This document shows positions 21,741 to 22,838 of a stretch of DNA of 22,838 nucleotides, in pieces. A program made the translations under genes and the position numbers. Every line of letters starts with the position of its first letter. Positions within the stretch are counted from its first letter, which is position 1. The notes under the pieces are model-generated. The model did no database searches. It saw nothing but the letters and a program-made list of their open reading frames with translations, and was not told the DNA's origin. The DNA lies in contig JBAWVO010000079.1 in assembly GCA_037147235.1 (NCBI GenBank), forward strand, positions 1 to 22,838, in the 5' to 3' direction. Source of the DNA: JANXQG01 sp037147235 (GTDB lineage: Bacteria; Planctomycetota; Planctomycetia; Pirellulales; Thermoguttaceae).

Positions 21741-22577
21741 TTACGTTCCTATCACGGCACAGAATTCTTCGGGGTCCACGTTGAGCCGCAAGTGCCATCG
21801 TGCGGTGTGCTTTCCCTGGGGCGGCAGGACAGGATCAAGGAGTGAATAACTCCCGGTCGCATGCCCACGCAGCCGTTCCCTGTCAGTCGTAGTGCCGAGG
21901 TTGTAGACCTCCATCAGGAAGCCGATCCGCCGCATTACGGCACCGACGTTGAGACGCAGAGCGTATTCGACGAGTCGGCTGACATCCACGTCGGCCCGGC
22001 GAATCCACAGGCCCTTCGCCACTTCCGTCACTCCACCGCAATACTCCGGTTGCCGCAATCCGTCCAGCACTGTGCGTTCCAAGTCACTGACCGTGACTTT
22101 CTCCTGTTTGGTCACCCAGTGGTCTATTGTCCCGAAAAAGTGTCCCGGCTTGCAGCGAATGAATCGGAACTGCGTTCCAAGGACTGAGCGTCCCCGTATC
22201 GCCTCGGGCGAAGTCACACACACGACGAGTTGCGGCTGCGTCACCATGTCGTGGATGTCCATTGCGGACGCGTGCGACAGGTAGTACGGCTTGCACGCCA
22301 TCAGTTCTCGGGCTACGACGTATGGGTTGCCGAGATATTCGCTTTCGCGGCCTAGCTCCGGCGGAACCAGTTGGAAGACTCCGGGCCGAAGCCGCGTCGC
22401 CACCCCACGACCCACCAATTTGTGGACCAAGGTCCGCGCGGAGGTTCCTTTCAGGCCCGTGATGTTCTGAGCATCGGCAAGGGTGAAGATTGGGCGTCCA
22501 CGCTCGTACAGCACTGTCACCAGCAGCGCGGATCGGGGGCCTAATGTCTTCCTCGGGTTGATCTGTCTTGTAGTCAT
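21741..22577 (-). CDS. abiEi: AbiEi-family antitoxin and transcriptional regulator
   Basis: The ATG at 22577 is chosen because GAGGGGGA lies just before it; an in-frame TTG at 22592 would overlap that site. The protein is 278 aa. An N-terminal winged helix (about 20-75: LLVTVLYERGRPIFTLADAQ, SARTLVHKLVGRGVATRL) is followed by the AbiEi core. Typical core segments are YLSHASAMDIHDMVTQPQ, TVSDLERTVLDGL and ADVDVSRLVEYALRL. It should neutralise the toxin (type IV system) and repress its own promoter. Repeated operator-like sequences lie directly upstream, and the two genes form one operon. Confidence 0.85.
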   Translation of the reverse strand: MTTRQINPRKTLGPRSALLVTVLYERGRPIFTLADAQNITGLKGTSARTLVHKLVGRGVATRLRPGVFQLVPPELGRESEYLGNPYVVARELMACKPYYLSHASAMDIHDMVTQPQLVVCVTSPEAIRGRSVLGTQFRFIRCKPGHFFGTIDHWVTKQEKVTVSDLERTVLDGLRQPEYCGGVTEVAKGLWIRRADVDVSRLVEYALRLNVGAVMRRIGFLMEVYNLGTTTDRERLRGHATGSYSLLDPVLPPQGKHTARWHLRLNVDPEEFCAVIGT

Positions 22578-22580
22578 TTC

Positions 22581-22680
22581 GTTCCCCCTCAAGGAACATA
22601 TTGCACTATAAACATAAATCTGTCAAGGTTTTATTGCACTTCATTCACGATTCGTTCCCTACCAAGGAACGTATTGCACT
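22581..22680 (-). promoter_or_regulatory. AbiE promoter with repeated operator sites
   Basis: On the minus strand, TTGACA (22621-22626) and CAATAT (22598-22603) are 17 nt apart. TATTGCACT occurs three times on the plus strand, at 22599-22607, 22632-22640 and 22672-22680. Two copies are preceded by GTTCC-N7-GGAAC (22581-22597 and 22654-22670). One lies over the -10. AbiEi proteins are known to bind repeats in their promoters, so these are probable operators. Confidence 0.65.
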
Positions 22681-22838
22681 CATAATATCATTGTATTGGC
22701 TCAAATCGCCCCCAATTGTAGCGACGGGCTGCTTGAAGGCAGTTTTCGGAGAGTGGGCTATCGGTGAGTGGGCTACCACTTCGGAGAATGGGAAAAAGGA
22801 ACATAGAGAAGATGGAGCAGGGGGGTATGGGTGTCGGG

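Noticed and set aside
22581..22680. CRISPR-like direct repeats
   Set aside because: There are only three short copies with non-uniform spacing in a promoter; they fit operators, not a CRISPR array.

Overview
The window (22,838 bp, fairly GC-rich) looks like bacterial chromosome from a planctomycete or a close relative. That is an inference from gene types and style: a DUF1257/DUF2997/Ycf46-like AAA cluster, large zinc-ribbon serine recombinases, many tiny ORFs, and ubiquitin-type genes. There is no rRNA or other marker gene to fix the taxon. No tRNA, rRNA or CRISPR array was found.

Layout. (1) 1-2.3 kb is chromosomal flank: a partial hypothetical gene, a TylF-like methyltransferase and a decayed remnant with an exonuclease-like start. 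(2) 2.3-3.7 kb holds a 211-bp repeat carrying the last codons of an abiEii gene, then a HigB/HigA-type toxin-antitoxin pair with a promoter and operator. (3) 3838-20607 is a segment bounded by about 250-bp imperfect inverted repeats. Each repeat carries a long hairpin and the start of a related small gene pointing inward. (4) 4.1-9.8 kb is the recombination module: a serine recombinase with a large internal deletion, coupled to a tyrosine recombinase (both minus strand), then a palindrome-rich control region and a complete divergent serine recombinase. (5) 10.4-20.04 kb is a long plus-strand cassette. It opens with a sigma-factor-like regulator and two small membrane ORFs. Next come DUF1257, DUF2997, a Ycf46-like AAA ATPase, two tiny basic ORFs, a DUF3150-like protein and two unknown proteins. 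A complete ubiquitin-type set follows: a ubiquitin-like protein, an E2-RING-like fusion, a JAMM protease and an E1/ThiF-like enzyme. It ends with three small ORFs, the last a two-helix membrane peptide. (6) 20.8-22.7 kb is an AbiEi/AbiEii toxin-antitoxin operon with a repeat-rich promoter. Its 3' end is the parent of the 211-bp inverted copy at 2.3 kb.

Proposed working model (inference). The island is a mobile or rearranged element whose cargo is a bacterial ubiquitin-like conjugation pathway. The JAMM protease would trim the C-terminal tail of the small beta-grasp protein after Gly71. The E1-like enzyme would adenylate it, and the E2-like domain (predicted Cys181) would accept and transfer it with help from its own fused cysteine-rich RING-like tail. 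The AAA ATPase and its small DUF partners could supply a remodelling or target-handling step. Bacterial Ub-like operons with E1, E2, RING and JAB components are known from comparative genomics. The E2-RING fusion tied to the DUF1257/DUF2997/AAA module, and the recombinase-bearing island with paired inverted ends, are the parts most worth testing.
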